From Byssovorax sp. (lineage in GTDB: Bacteria; Myxococcota_A; Polyangia; Polyangiales; Polyangiaceae), in NCBI GenBank assembly GCA_025362495.1, contig JANYGI010000215.1, positions 1 to 55,608 on the forward strand: DNA of 55,608 nucleotides, in the 5' to 3' direction. Made by a program: the position numbers and the translations under genes. The notes under the pieces were generated by a model. The model did not search any database and was not told the origin of the DNA. It was given only the letters and a program-made list of their open reading frames with translations. The stretch's first letter is position 1; every line of letters starts with the position of its first letter. Shown here piece by piece: positions 1 to 8,433 of this stretch.

Positions 1-475
1 TGTCAATGGCCACCCGTACCGCTTTCGAGAGCTGTTGTCCTTCCGCCGTCGTCACGGCCCCTTCACCCACCAGCGCGACCGTGCGCTCCAGCAGCACCCG
101 GTCCATACCGTGGTCGATCATCCGCTCGCGAAATGCCTGCAGGGCCCCTTGTGCAAACGGCGCCTCCTCCACATCGAGGCAATCCAAGACCAGTTGCCAC
201 CGTCGGTCCATCACCGCCATCTCCACCGCCTCGGCATCGGATGCGCCGACGTAGCCTTGCAGCAACAGCACCACGTAGAGCCACGCCGGCGGGTGTGGCG
301 GCTCACCCGCTCCAGTTTGCCGGTACATCCCCTCGAGCTGCTCCTGGATGGCGTCGTCGAAGAGGACGTGCCGCTTCGTCCGGAGAAACCCGAAGAGCGC
401 GCGCACGCGATTCAGGCGCTTCATGATCAACTGCTCTTTCTTCGACAGCTCCACCGGCGGATTCCAACGTTCCAT
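1..475 (-). CDS. IS1182-type transposase, N-terminal part (runs off window)
   Basis: Reading leftwards from an ATG at 475, the frame stays open to the window edge (about 158 residues). It opens with MERWNPPVELSKKEQ, followed by a segment containing MYRQTGAGEPPHPPAWL and LLLQGYVGASDAEAVE. That combination is the N-terminal (DUF772/InsH-type) region of IS1182-family DDE transposases. The family is normally 450-550 aa, so the catalytic DDE domain lies outside the window and activity cannot be judged. The gene would let an insertion sequence move by cut-and-paste. The inverted repeat of the element was not identified with certainty. Confidence 0.8.
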   Translation of the reverse strand, partial: MERWNPPVELSKKEQLIMKRLNRVRALFGFLRTKRHVLFDDAIQEQLEGMYRQTGAGEPPHPPAWLYVVLLLQGYVGASDAEAVEMAVMDRRWQLVLDCLDVEEAPFAQGALQAFRERMIDHGMDRVLLERTVALVGEGAVTTAEGQQLSKAVRVAID

Positions 476-762
476 GCGCGCAGCTCGTGGCGGACACCAG
501 ATCATGCCGCGCGCGTTTTGTCGATCGTGTCGTGCAAACGATCGAAATCATTGGAACATCAACGTGATCGGTGCTCTAGCTGAGCACGGCGCGCACGTTC
601 TACAGCCGGATCGCCCGGCGCGGCGCCGAGACGCGGAACCTCGCGGAGAAGACCACCGGCTGAGGAGTTCCCCTCGGGCCGCGCTCGCCTCGTTCTGCGA
701 CTTCAGCCACCCGAGCTAGCCACGTCGCCTCGTTCGCGACGCAATCCACACTGGCCCGACGT
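476..762. other. Non-coding flank of the transposase
   Basis: No convincing gene. A 6-bp stem with a 5-nt loop lies at 571-587 (GTGCTC/GAGCAC). A short open stretch at 580-663 on the plus strand begins directly after an in-frame TAG and ends in TGA; it could be the tail of a gene cut by the insertion sequence, but 27 codons are too few to identify. The rest is the 3' side of the minus-strand gene ending at 763. Confidence 0.4.
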
Positions 763-1950
763 CTACATCGTCGCCGCGTCGAGCGCCCCGAGCGCGTCGC
801 CGACGACGTCCGCCGTCTCCTCCACGCCGACGGCGAGCCGGATCAGCCCCGCGTCGATCCCGATCGCCGCGAGCTCGGCGTCGTCGAGCTCGTGGAAGCT
901 CATCAGCGCCGGCTGCTCCACCAGCGTCTCCACGCCGCCGAGGCTCGGCGCGATCCGCGCGATTCGGAAGCCGTCGATCACCCGCCGCGCCGCCGCGCGC
1001 CCGCCCTTCACGACGAAGCTGACGACGCCGCCACCGCCGCGGAGCTGGGCCTTCGCCACTGCGTGATCGGGGTGGGACGCGAGCAGCGGGTAGTACACCC
1101 GCTCCACGGCCGCGTGCCCTTCGAGGGCGCTCGCCACCGCCAGCGCCGTCGCGTTCTGCCGCTCGACCCGGAGCGAAAGGGTCTTCATTCCCCGGCCGAT
1201 CAGCGCCGCAGCGTGCGGATCGACGACGCCGCCGAGCACGCCGCGGAGATCGCGCACCAGCGAGATCAACGGCGCCGCGCCGGCCACCGTGCCCCCGAGG
1301 ACGTCGTTGTGACCGCCGAGGTACTTCGTCGCGCTGTGGATCACGACGTCAACACCGTGGGACAGCGGGCGCACGTTGACGGGCGTGGCGAACGTGGCGT
1401 CGACGATCGACTTCACCCGCTGCGCCCGGCAGATCGAGGCGAACCGTGCGAGATCGATGCAGCGCAGGTACGGGTTGGTCGGCGACTCGGTGATGGCGAG
1501 GCGCGTGCGCGGCCGGATCGCCGCGGTGAGCCCTTCGAGCGATCCGGGCTCCACCAGCGTGTGCTCGACGCCCAGCCGCCCGAGCGTTCCGACCACGAAC
1601 TGCCGCGTGCGCCGGTACGCGTCGCGGAACAGGACGACGTGATCCCCCGCTTTTACCAGGGCGAGCAGCGTCGTCGTCACGGCGGCCATGCCGCTCGCGA
1701 AGAGCAGCGCGTCGTCCGCGCCGTCGAGGGCAGCCACGCGCCGCTCGACCTCGCGCACCGTCGGGTTCCCGTAACGGCCGTACTCCTGGCGATCGAGATC
1801 GGCGTCGTTTCCCGACTGGAATCGCTCGAGATCGGCCGAGTCGGCGAAGGTGTACGTCGCCGTCTGGGCGATCGCGGGGGCGAGGGCATGATCGGCGCGC
1901 TCGCGCAACGCGCCCGCGTGAACGGCATCCGTGCTGTCCGGCAGTTTCAC
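763..1950 (-). CDS. Cystathionine gamma-synthase-like PLP enzyme (trans-sulfuration family)
   Basis: A 395-aa Cys/Met-metabolism PLP enzyme. The family joins an activated homoserine with cysteine or sulfide, or cleaves cystathionine, in the cytoplasm. Visible motifs are YGRYGNPT (phosphate-binding Tyr/Arg), SGMAAV, TESPTNPYL, the PLP-pairing Asp in VDATFATP (about residue 184) and the Schiff-base lysine in SATKYLGGHND (about 209). The DAYRRTRQF stretch and C-terminal SLGGVETLVEQPA favour cystathionine gamma-synthase (MetB-like) over a gamma-lyase, but substrate cannot be fixed from sequence. I chose the GTG at 1950 because TDAVHAG, the usual family N-terminus, follows at once and the length fits. 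A longer frame exists to 2130 but would run into the divergent reductase gene. The neighbour supports a role in sulfur assimilation to methionine. Confidence 0.82.
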   Translation of the reverse strand: MKLPDSTDAVHAGALRERADHALAPAIAQTATYTFADSADLERFQSGNDADLDRQEYGRYGNPTVREVERRVAALDGADDALLFASGMAAVTTTLLALVKAGDHVVLFRDAYRRTRQFVVGTLGRLGVEHTLVEPGSLEGLTAAIRPRTRLAITESPTNPYLRCIDLARFASICRAQRVKSIVDATFATPVNVRPLSHGVDVVIHSATKYLGGHNDVLGGTVAGAAPLISLVRDLRGVLGGVVDPHAAALIGRGMKTLSLRVERQNATALAVASALEGHAAVERVYYPLLASHPDHAVAKAQLRGGGGVVSFVVKGGRAAARRVIDGFRIARIAPSLGGVETLVEQPALMSFHELDDAELAAIGIDAGLIRLAVGVEETADVVGDALGALDAATM

Positions 1951-2068
1951 GGGCAGGATTCTCGGGCCGAATCCGGCTTCAGGATCGAGCTTTTTCGCGC
2001 CGTACAAAATGTCACATTGATATTGTTGCACTGGATCGGTCGGAATTGTCGGGAATATACTGGCAGCC

Positions 2069-3733
2069 ATGAGCGAGAGCGCAGATCCCCAGGCTGGGGC
2101 CATCGACCAGTACGCCGAGAACATTGGCAAATTCAGGCGGGGAGAGCTCTCGCCGGACCAGTTCCGGCCGCTGCGCCTGGCGATGGGTGTCTACGCCCAG
2201 CTCGCGCATGTGAAGCACATGCAGCGGATCAAGATCCCCGGCGGGCGGGTGACGGCCGATCAGCTCGACGCGCTCGCCGACGTGACCGAGCGCTGGGGCC
2301 GCGGCCTCGCGCACGTCACCACGCGCCAGGACATCCAGCTTCACTACCTCGAGATCGAGGAGACGGTGGAGCTGCAGCGGCTCCTCGCGCTCTCCGGCGT
2401 CACCACCGTCGGTGCCTGCGCGGACACGGTCCGCAACGTCACGGCGTCGCAGTACGCCGGCGTGCTCGAGGACGAGGCCTTCGACGTCACGCCGCACGCG
2501 CAGGCGGTGAACGATCACTTTCTCTATCACGCGCACAACCGCAAGCTGCCCCGGAAATTCAAGGTCGGCGTCTCCGGCAGCAAGCACGACCTCGCGCAGG
2601 CGATGATCAACGATCTCGGCCTTTTCGCCGTGCAAACTGACGCGGGGCGCGGCTTCCGCGTGTACATCGCGGGCGGCCTCGGATCGACGCCGGAGATCGC
2701 GCACCTGTGGCGCGAGTTCTTGCCGGAGGCCGATCTGCTCGCGGCGAGCGAGGCGCTCGTGAGCGTGTTCTTCCGCGACGGCGAGCGGAAGAATCGCAAG
2801 AAGGCGCGGCTGAAGTTCCTGCTCCGCAAGCTCGGCGAGGCCGAGCTGCTGAAGCGCCTCGAAGCAGAGCTCGCGGTGATCAAGGCCGACCGCGGCCCCG
2901 CGCTCGAGGCCGAGCTCTACGCGGCGATCGCGGCCTACAAGGAGACCGAGCCGCCCCCGCGAGAGCCGGGCGGTGTGGCGCTCGGCGACGCCGCGTTCAC
3001 GCGCTGGGCGCGCACCAACGCGATCCCGCAGAAGCAGGCGGGCTACCGCGTGGTCACGGTGAAGCTTCCGCTCGGCGACGCGACGTCGGAGCAGATGCGA
3101 GGCCTCGGCAGGATCGCGCGGACCTTTGGAAACGGCGAGGTCCGCACCACCAACACCCAGAACTTCATCCTGCGGTGGATCCCCGAGGGGCGCCTCGTCC
3201 GCCTTCATCGCGAGCTCGGTCTCATCGGCCTGGCCGAGCCCGACGCCGGCCACATCACCGACGTCGTGGCCTGCCCGGGCCTCGATTACTGCTCGCTGGC
3301 GATCACCAAGAGCATGGGCGTCGCCGCCCAGATCCGCGAGCACCTCGCCCCCGAAGGCGCGCGCACCGAGGCCGACGACATCATCCACGCCGTCGGTCCG
3401 TTCGAGATCAAGATCTCGGGCTGCCCCAACTCGTGCGGCCAGCACCACGTCGCCGACATCGGGATGACGGGGCTGATGGTGAAGGACAAAGAGGGCAAAG
3501 AGTGGCCGTATTACTCGCTCCGCGTCGGCGGCTGCGTGGGCGAAGGCGCGCGCATCGGCGACCGCCTCGACGGCCGCATCCCCGAGGAAGACACCCCGAA
3601 GGTGATCGCGGCGATCGCCAGGCACTACGTGGCCACGCGCGCCACGGGCGAGACGTTCCGCGATTTCGTGTCGCGCGTGGGTGCCGTGGAAGTCGGCAAG
3701 GCCGGCTTCGCCGTCGTCGACAGCGTGATCTGA
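2069..3733 (+). CDS. Siroheme-dependent nitrite/sulfite reductase
   Basis: A 554-aa single-subunit siroheme/[4Fe-4S] reductase performing six-electron reduction of sulfite to sulfide or nitrite to ammonia. Both cluster motifs are intact: C402-x5-C408 (CPGLDYC) and C452-x3-C456 (CPNSC). The two ferredoxin-like half domains are visible, the first with TTRQDIQLHYL and the second with TTNTQNFILRWI. Divergence from a trans-sulfuration enzyme favours sulfite reduction for methionine/cysteine synthesis, but nitrite reduction is not excluded. The start follows a weak GGCAG. A perfect TATACT box at 2056-2061 sits only 7 nt before the ATG, so if used it would give a nearly leaderless mRNA; I see no good -35 for it. 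No SAM-riboswitch-like leader fits in the intergenic space. Confidence 0.88.
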   Translation: MSESADPQAGAIDQYAENIGKFRRGELSPDQFRPLRLAMGVYAQLAHVKHMQRIKIPGGRVTADQLDALADVTERWGRGLAHVTTRQDIQLHYLEIEETVELQRLLALSGVTTVGACADTVRNVTASQYAGVLEDEAFDVTPHAQAVNDHFLYHAHNRKLPRKFKVGVSGSKHDLAQAMINDLGLFAVQTDAGRGFRVYIAGGLGSTPEIAHLWREFLPEADLLAASEALVSVFFRDGERKNRKKARLKFLLRKLGEAELLKRLEAELAVIKADRGPALEAELYAAIAAYKETEPPPREPGGVALGDAAFTRWARTNAIPQKQAGYRVVTVKLPLGDATSEQMRGLGRIARTFGNGEVRTTNTQNFILRWIPEGRLVRLHRELGLIGLAEPDAGHITDVVACPGLDYCSLAITKSMGVAAQIREHLAPEGARTEADDIIHAVGPFEIKISGCPNSCGQHHVADIGMTGLMVKDKEGKEWPYYSLRVGGCVGEGARIGDRLDGRIPEEDTPKVIAAIARHYVATRATGETFRDFVSRVGAVEVGKAGFAVVDSVI

Positions 3734-3743
3734 TCGGGATCGA

Positions 3744-5246
3744 TCAGAGCGCGATCTCCACGCGGCCGTGATCGATCTTCCAGGTGGTCCGCGTGCACGC
3801 GCGGGCGAGGGCGCGATCGTGGGTGACGAGCAGGAGCGCGCCCGGGTACTCGACGAGCGCCCTTTCGAGGCGCTCGATCGACGGCAAATCCAGGTGATTC
3901 GTCGGCTCGTCGAGCACGCACACCCAGGCGTGACGGCCGAGCCCGAGGGCGATGCCGAGCTTGCGCGCCTCGCCGGGCGACGGCTGCTCGCTGCCGAGCA
4001 GGCGCTCGGGATCGACGCCGAGCGCGGCCACGAGCGAGAGCACGCGGCCTCGTTCGATCGGCGCGAGCGCGCGCACCTCGGCGAGCAGCGCGCGCTCCTC
4101 GTCGAGGCGGAGATCTTGCGGCAGGTACAGGATCTTCTCGGCCGGCACCCGCGCGCTCGCGAGCAGGGCGCGCAGCAGCGTGGTCTTGCCCGCGCCGTTC
4201 GGTCCTTCGAGGAGCACGCGATCGTCGCGCCCGAACCCGAGCTTCACCGCGCCGAGGACGGGCGCGTCACCGGCGTAGATCCCCTGTGAATCGAGCTGAA
4301 AGAGCCACGGCGACGGCGCCCGCGCGCAGCCCACGAAGACCGATCGACCGACGCTCTTCTCGATCGTGACCGCCGAGGTCTCCTCGGCGGCGCGCTCGAG
4401 AGAGCGGCGGACGATGCCCACCGTCTTCCCGGCGCGCTTCTCGGCGGCCGCGGCTTGCCCCTTGGCGAGGCCGCCGCGCGCGTCGTGGTCGTGGCGATCC
4501 TTCATGCGGTTCTTCGAGCCGCGGCCCGCGTCGGCCGAGGCCAGGGTGCGCCGCGCGTCGTCGAGGCGCCGGGCGATCACGCGCTCCACGTCGCGCTTGC
4601 GCTGGTGTTCGTCGATCACGCCGCGCTCTTCGGCCTCCCACGCGCGCCGCGCCACCTCGTACGGGCCGGGGAGGATCCTCGCGGAGCCACGATGGATCCG
4701 CAGAGTATTTCCCGTCAATTCCGCGAGGAGCGGGCGATCGTGCGAGACGACGACGCCGACGCCGCGGAAGCGTTTCAGCGCCGCGACGAGCAGCGCGCGC
4801 CCCCTGGCGTCGAGGTGATTGGTGGGCTCGTCGAGGAGCAGCACGTCGGCGCCTTCGGCGAGCGCCGCGCCGATCTGCCAGCGCTTGCGCTCGCCCGGCG
4901 ACAGCGTCGACCAGCGCGCGAGGCTGCCCACGTCGAGCTCGAGCTCGCGGGTGAGGCGCCGCGCGACAGCGTCGCTTCGATTGGCAAAGCCCTCGATTTC
5001 AGGGGTGAGGTGCTCGACCGTCTGCGGACAGACCACGATCGCCGCGGCCGGCGGCTCGCAGCGGACATGCCCCGAGTCCGGCCGGAGCTCGCGCGCGAGC
5101 AGGCGAAGCAAGGTGGTCTTCCCGGCGCCGTTCTCGCCGACCAGGCCAGTCCAGCCGGCCAAGAGGTCGAAGTCAGCCGCGTCGAGGAGGGGAACAGCGT
5201 CGTTGTGAGCGAACGAGAGGTGATGCACGCGCAGCGAAGGCGTCAT
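3744..5246 (-). CDS. ABC-F family ATPase (possible ribosome-protection protein)
   Basis: A 500-aa soluble protein with two ABC cassettes and no membrane segment, the ABC-F layout. Cassette 1 has GENGAGKTT (37-45), LSPGE (115-119) and DEPTNHLD (139-146). Cassette 2 has GPNGAGKTT (348-356), PSPGE (about 423-427) and DEPTNHLD (446-453). The charged, basic inter-domain linker (about 195-290) is the part that reaches into the ribosome in this family. ABC-F proteins either tune translation (EttA type) or remove antibiotics from the ribosome; the attenuator-like leader points to the second. The ATG at 5246 has a strong CAGGAG six bases upstream; a TTG at 5264 in frame lacks such support. Its 3' end converges on the reductase gene with a 10-bp gap. 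Confidence 0.88.
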   Translation of the reverse strand: MTPSLRVHHLSFAHNDAVPLLDAADFDLLAGWTGLVGENGAGKTTLLRLLARELRPDSGHVRCEPPAAAIVVCPQTVEHLTPEIEGFANRSDAVARRLTRELELDVGSLARWSTLSPGERKRWQIGAALAEGADVLLLDEPTNHLDARGRALLVAALKRFRGVGVVVSHDRPLLAELTGNTLRIHRGSARILPGPYEVARRAWEAEERGVIDEHQRKRDVERVIARRLDDARRTLASADAGRGSKNRMKDRHDHDARGGLAKGQAAAAEKRAGKTVGIVRRSLERAAEETSAVTIEKSVGRSVFVGCARAPSPWLFQLDSQGIYAGDAPVLGAVKLGFGRDDRVLLEGPNGAGKTTLLRALLASARVPAEKILYLPQDLRLDEERALLAEVRALAPIERGRVLSLVAALGVDPERLLGSEQPSPGEARKLGIALGLGRHAWVCVLDEPTNHLDLPSIERLERALVEYPGALLLVTHDRALARACTRTTWKIDHGRVEIAL

Positions 5247-5251
5247 GAGAA

Positions 5252-5317
5252 GCTCCTGAATCAAGCGGGCGAACGGCCCGGAATCCTCTGTTCTGGACAG
5301 GTGATTGATTCAAGAGC
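5252..5317 (-). promoter_or_regulatory. Predicted SD-sequestering hairpin (translational attenuator)
   Basis: In the minus-strand RNA, GCUCUUGAAUCAA (5317-5305) pairs with UUGAUUCAGGAGC (5264-5252) over 13 consecutive pairs, one of them G-U. The downstream arm contains the AGGAG ribosome binding site of the ABC-F gene starting at 5246, so the stem would block its translation. The upstream arm overlaps the last codons and stop of a tiny leader ORF, so a ribosome stalled there would free the AGGAG. The 40-nt loop holds a smaller CGGGC/GCCCG hairpin. Pairing is seen directly; the switching mechanism is inference from erm, cat and ABC-F precedents. Confidence 0.6.
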
Positions 5318-5327
5318 AGTGACGCAT
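5310..5327 (-). CDS. Five-codon leader peptide MRHCS upstream of the ABC-F gene
   Basis: ATG CGT CAC TGC TCT TGA, preceded by AAGGAG at 5343-5338 with a 10-nt spacer. It ends 64 nt before the ABC-F start, and its stop lies inside the upstream arm of the SD-sequestering stem. Very short leaders that stall drug-bound ribosomes are known for chloramphenicol, macrolide and ABC-F resistance genes. Such a short ORF can occur by chance; the strong SD and its exact position in the stem are what make it credible. Confidence 0.45.
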   Translation of the reverse strand: MRHCS

Positions 5328-5365
5328 CGGCGTGGATCTCCTTCGAGGGGCGGGTGACGGCTACC

Positions 5366-5393
5366 TTGCTATCACACCTTCGCGCGCCGTCAA
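5366..5393 (-). promoter_or_regulatory. Candidate sigma-70-like promoter for the ABC-F leader
   Basis: TTGACG (5393-5388) and TAGCAA (5371-5366) on the minus strand, separated by 16 nt. Transcription would start near 5359, about 16 nt before the leader-peptide SD, giving an mRNA leader of roughly 110 nt before the ABC-F ATG. Assigned by consensus only. Confidence 0.35.
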
Positions 5394-5412
5394 GCAGAGC
5401 TCGGGAAGGCGA

Positions 5413-6051
5413 TCAGCGATACGGATCGAGGAAGCGCTCCTCCACGCTGCCAGCCAGGTAATCGATCAGATCGATCGCCTCGTCGTTCAGCGTGGCCTCG
5501 CGCTTCACGGCGCGGAGCACCTGCGAATAGTCCCAGTGCGAGGCGTCGTGGGCGTGGCCGAGCGGCTGGAGCAGATGGGCCTTGTCGACGCGCCAACCGT
5601 AGTTGACGGCGCCGCGAACGCCGATGCCGTCGTCGAGGATCCAGTCTTTGCCCACGTCGGCGGCGAGCGCCGACGGATCGAGGCTGGCAGCGTCGACAGC
5701 GTCGTTGTGCTTGATCGACCACTCGATGGTGTTCATCAATCGAACGTCGGTGGCGTTGAGCACGAGGGCGTGCGGCGGGACGATCACCGCCGCGGCGGCC
5801 CAGACAGCGTCGCTCACGGCGGCTGTCGGCGGGAGGCAGCCGAGCGCCCTGCAGATCACGATCGTCTCGGCGTAGCTCGCGGGGAGGCGGATCGGGCGCT
5901 CGACCTCGGGGATCTGTGCCTTGAGAGCGTCGTTGGAGACGGTGACGCGGAGGCCACCGCCCGCGTCGATCTCGGTCCACTGAATGACGTCGAGCTCGCC
6001 CCGCTCGGCGGCCGCGAGGAGGAGACCACCCGAGAGCTGGAAGATACCCAT
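5413..6051 (-). CDS. Unrecognised 212-aa protein in operon with UvrD-type helicase
   Basis: No family recognised with confidence. No signal peptide or membrane segment is evident. The N-terminal 60 residues look beta-rich. The middle has a conserved-looking stretch LPASYAETIVICRALGC, and the C-terminal half has KDWILDDG, GAVNYGW and a His cluster LGHAHDASHWDYSQVLR (H166, H168, H172) that could bind a metal. The ATG lies 34 bp after the stop of the helicase gene on the same strand, so the two are probably co-transcribed. A hydrolase-like role is conceivable from the His/Trp/Asp cluster but is only a guess. Confidence 0.6.
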   Translation of the reverse strand: MGIFQLSGGLLLAAAERGELDVIQWTEIDAGGGLRVTVSNDALKAQIPEVERPIRLPASYAETIVICRALGCLPPTAAVSDAVWAAAAVIVPPHALVLNATDVRLMNTIEWSIKHNDAVDAASLDPSALAADVGKDWILDDGIGVRGAVNYGWRVDKAHLLQPLGHAHDASHWDYSQVLRAVKREATLNDEAIDLIDYLAGSVEERFLDPYR

Positions 6052-6085
6052 GATCGAGAGAGGATATCCCCCTCTCGACTCCGCG

Positions 6086-8206
6086 TCATCGACCGCGTGG
6101 GCGCGGCACGAAAGGGCGCTGGATCAGGGCGATCTCGCCGGTGCCATTGCCCTCGCCGAGGATGGCCGCGAGCACGCCGGCGGCGCCGGCCTTGACCTTC
6201 TCCATCTGGGGCGCGACGGGCGTGCTCTCTTCGCGCTCGACGTAGAGCTCGGGCGGGATCTCCAGGAGAAAGCGGCTCGGCGTGCGCGGGACGGGCTTGC
6301 CGCGCATCCCGCGGGTCTTTGCGCGGCAAATATAGAGCCTGTCGCGGGCGCGCGTGACGGCCACGTAGAACAGCCGACGCTCCTCTTCCAGGCTGGTCGC
6401 GCCGTCGCCGTCGGGCGTCGTGTCGTTGGCGCGCTCGTCGATCGTGCGCTGGTGGGGCATCAGGCCTTCTTCGGTGCCGATGATGAACACGTACGGGAAT
6501 TCGAGGCCCTTCGCGCCGTGCATCGTCGTCAGCGTGACGCGATCGATCGCCTCTTCCTCGTCGTCATCCTGGCGCAGCGCGATCAGGCGGACGAACTCCG
6601 CGAACTGCTTGCGGTCGCCCTTGCCCTGCTCCTCGCGGCGGACGAAGACGTTGAGCAGGCTCTCCACGTTTCCCCAGCGGCGCTCGGCGATCTTGTTGCT
6701 CGTCGAGCCCGCGACGATGTCCTCCTTGAGGCCGATCTCGCCGGTGAGCGCGCGCGCCATCGACGCTGAAGAGAGGATGTCGAGGCGGCCGCGCATCGCC
6801 TCCACGATGCGCACGAGCTGGCGGCACCCCTCCATGGCCGCGGGGGCGAGATCGTGGACCGCGTGGGGCTTGCTCACGGCCGCCCAGAGCGAGAGATCGC
6901 GACCGGTCGCGTGCGCCGTCAGCTTGGCGACCGCGGCGTCGCCGATGCCGCGAGCCGGGTAATTGATGATCCGCCGCAAGGCCATCTCGTCCTCGGGGTT
7001 GAAGATCAGCTTCAGATACCCGATGAGATCCTTCACCTCCTTGCGCTCGTAGAACTGCTGGCCGCCGATCATCCGGATCGGGATCTGCCGCTCCTTCAGC
7101 ACGCTCTCGATCAAGGGCGCCTGGCCGTTGGAGCGATAGAGCACCGCGATGTCCTTGGGCCGCGCGTTCTCGCGCTCCATCAGCCTTTGAATCTCGTTGC
7201 CCACGAAGGCCGCCTCGACGTCGGGATCGATGGCGACGACGACCTGCACGAGGTCGCCCTCCATCCGCGTCGCCCGCAGCACCTTGCCGTGGCGGCGCGC
7301 CGTCGACTTCGCGAGGACGGCGTTGGCGACGTCGAGGATGGGCTTGCGCGAGCGGTAGTTCTCCTCGAGCTTCACGACCTTGGCGCCGCCGAAATGAGAC
7401 TCGAAATCGAGGATGTTTCGCACGTCCGCGCCGCGCCAGGCGTAGATGGACTGGTCGTCGTCGCCGACGACGCACACGTTCTTGTGCTCGCCACCGAGGA
7501 GCCGCACCAGCTCGAGCTGCGAGTGGTTGGTATCCTGGTACTCGTCGACGATCACGTAGCGAAAGCGCTCGCGCCAGCGGTCGAGCACGTCGGGGCGGGC
7601 CTTCCACAGGTTGACGACCTCGCAGATCAGATCGTCGAAATCGAAGGCCTGGAACGAGCGCAGCGCGGCCTGGTAGCGCGGGTAAACCCACATCGCGACC
7701 TCGTCGTACTCGTCGATGCCCTTGCTCTTGCGCTGCCGCTCTTCCCAGTCTTCGACGGTGAGGAAGGCGTTCTTGGCGTCGGAGATCCGGGTCAAGAGCT
7801 GGCCGATGTCGTAGTTTTTCCCGGTGCGCAGCTCGCGCAAGATCTCTTTCACCATCCCGCTGCAGTCGGCCTGATCGAAGACGGCGAACGTGGTGCCGCG
7901 GAGGCCGAGGGCGCGGGTCTCGAGGCCGAGCACGGTGAGGCCGAAGCGATGGAACGTCGATACTTGAAGGTCTTTTGCGACCTTGGCGCCGACGAGGCGG
8001 ACGACGCGCTCGCGCATCTCGGCCGCGGCCTTGTTGGTGAACGTCATCGCGAGGATCGCCCGCGAGGCGACGCCGCGCTCGATCAGCCGGGCGATGCGCT
8101 CGGTGACGACGCGCGTCTTGCCCGAGCCGGCTCCGGCGAGCACCAGCATCGGGCCGTGATTGTGCTCGACGGCGGACGACTGCGAGGGATTGAGGCCAGC
8201 GGACAC
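6086..8206 (-). CDS. UvrD/Rep/PcrA-type superfamily 1 DNA helicase
   Basis: A 706-aa 3'-5' SF1A helicase that unwinds DNA in repair, replication restart or removal of protein blocks. All hallmark motifs are present: Walker A AGAGSGKT near residue 25, motif Ia TFTNKAAAEM, motif II VDEYQDTN, motif III GDDDQSIYAWRGAD, motif IV ENYRS, motif V TTMHGAKGLEF and motif VI VAVTRARDRL. The GTG at 8206 places LNPSQSSAVEH just before the Q-motif region as in PcrA/Rep. The frame remains open upstream to 8362 but that part is Arg-rich and unlike the family. The C-terminal tail lacks a Tudor-like PcrA ending, so Rep or a UvrD paralog is equally possible. It is followed by an unknown gene in the same operon. 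Confidence 0.92.
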   Translation of the reverse strand: MSAGLNPSQSSAVEHNHGPMLVLAGAGSGKTRVVTERIARLIERGVASRAILAMTFTNKAAAEMRERVVRLVGAKVAKDLQVSTFHRFGLTVLGLETRALGLRGTTFAVFDQADCSGMVKEILRELRTGKNYDIGQLLTRISDAKNAFLTVEDWEERQRKSKGIDEYDEVAMWVYPRYQAALRSFQAFDFDDLICEVVNLWKARPDVLDRWRERFRYVIVDEYQDTNHSQLELVRLLGGEHKNVCVVGDDDQSIYAWRGADVRNILDFESHFGGAKVVKLEENYRSRKPILDVANAVLAKSTARRHGKVLRATRMEGDLVQVVVAIDPDVEAAFVGNEIQRLMERENARPKDIAVLYRSNGQAPLIESVLKERQIPIRMIGGQQFYERKEVKDLIGYLKLIFNPEDEMALRRIINYPARGIGDAAVAKLTAHATGRDLSLWAAVSKPHAVHDLAPAAMEGCRQLVRIVEAMRGRLDILSSASMARALTGEIGLKEDIVAGSTSNKIAERRWGNVESLLNVFVRREEQGKGDRKQFAEFVRLIALRQDDDEEEAIDRVTLTTMHGAKGLEFPYVFIIGTEEGLMPHQRTIDERANDTTPDGDGATSLEEERRLFYVAVTRARDRLYICRAKTRGMRGKPVPRTPSRFLLEIPPELYVEREESTPVAPQMEKVKAGAAGVLAAILGEGNGTGEIALIQRPFVPRPRGR

Positions 8207-8408
8207 TAGCCGGGGATACCCCGACCGACGAGCGACGGGGAGCTTGATTTTGCGGAGCGACGCGGTCCACGACGGCGCGCGCCAGTTCCGCGTTCGAGCA
8301 GCGCCGATTTGCGCGCTGCAAGACCTCTTCATCGCGAGCGGTAGCGTCGAGGTCGGTATCATGCTTCGTGCCGCTGTGTCCGTGGCGTCGTCCTATCGAC
8401 ATAAGTAG

Positions 8409-8433
8409 CGTGGGACGGGTGAGTGCTCCCACG
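8409..8433 (+). promoter_or_regulatory. Inverted repeat abutting the PAP2 gene start
   Basis: CGTGGGA (8409-8415) and TCCCACG (8427-8433) form a perfect 7-bp stem with an 11-nt loop, ending one base before the ATG at 8434. The loop holds a GGGTGAG that could serve as ribosome binding site, so folding could affect initiation. It could also be an operator. Function is not established. Confidence 0.35.

Noticed and set aside
571-587. tRNA-D-arm-like GCTCAGCTAGAGCAC on the minus strand
   Set aside because: No acceptor, anticodon or T arms can be built around it; it is only a short hairpin.
1951-2068. SAM or SAH riboswitch before the sulfur genes
   Set aside because: The space is 118 bp and no conserved riboswitch core was found.
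2012-3625. 537-codon open frame antisense to the sulfite reductase
   Set aside because: Shadow of the reductase; no recognisable protein features.
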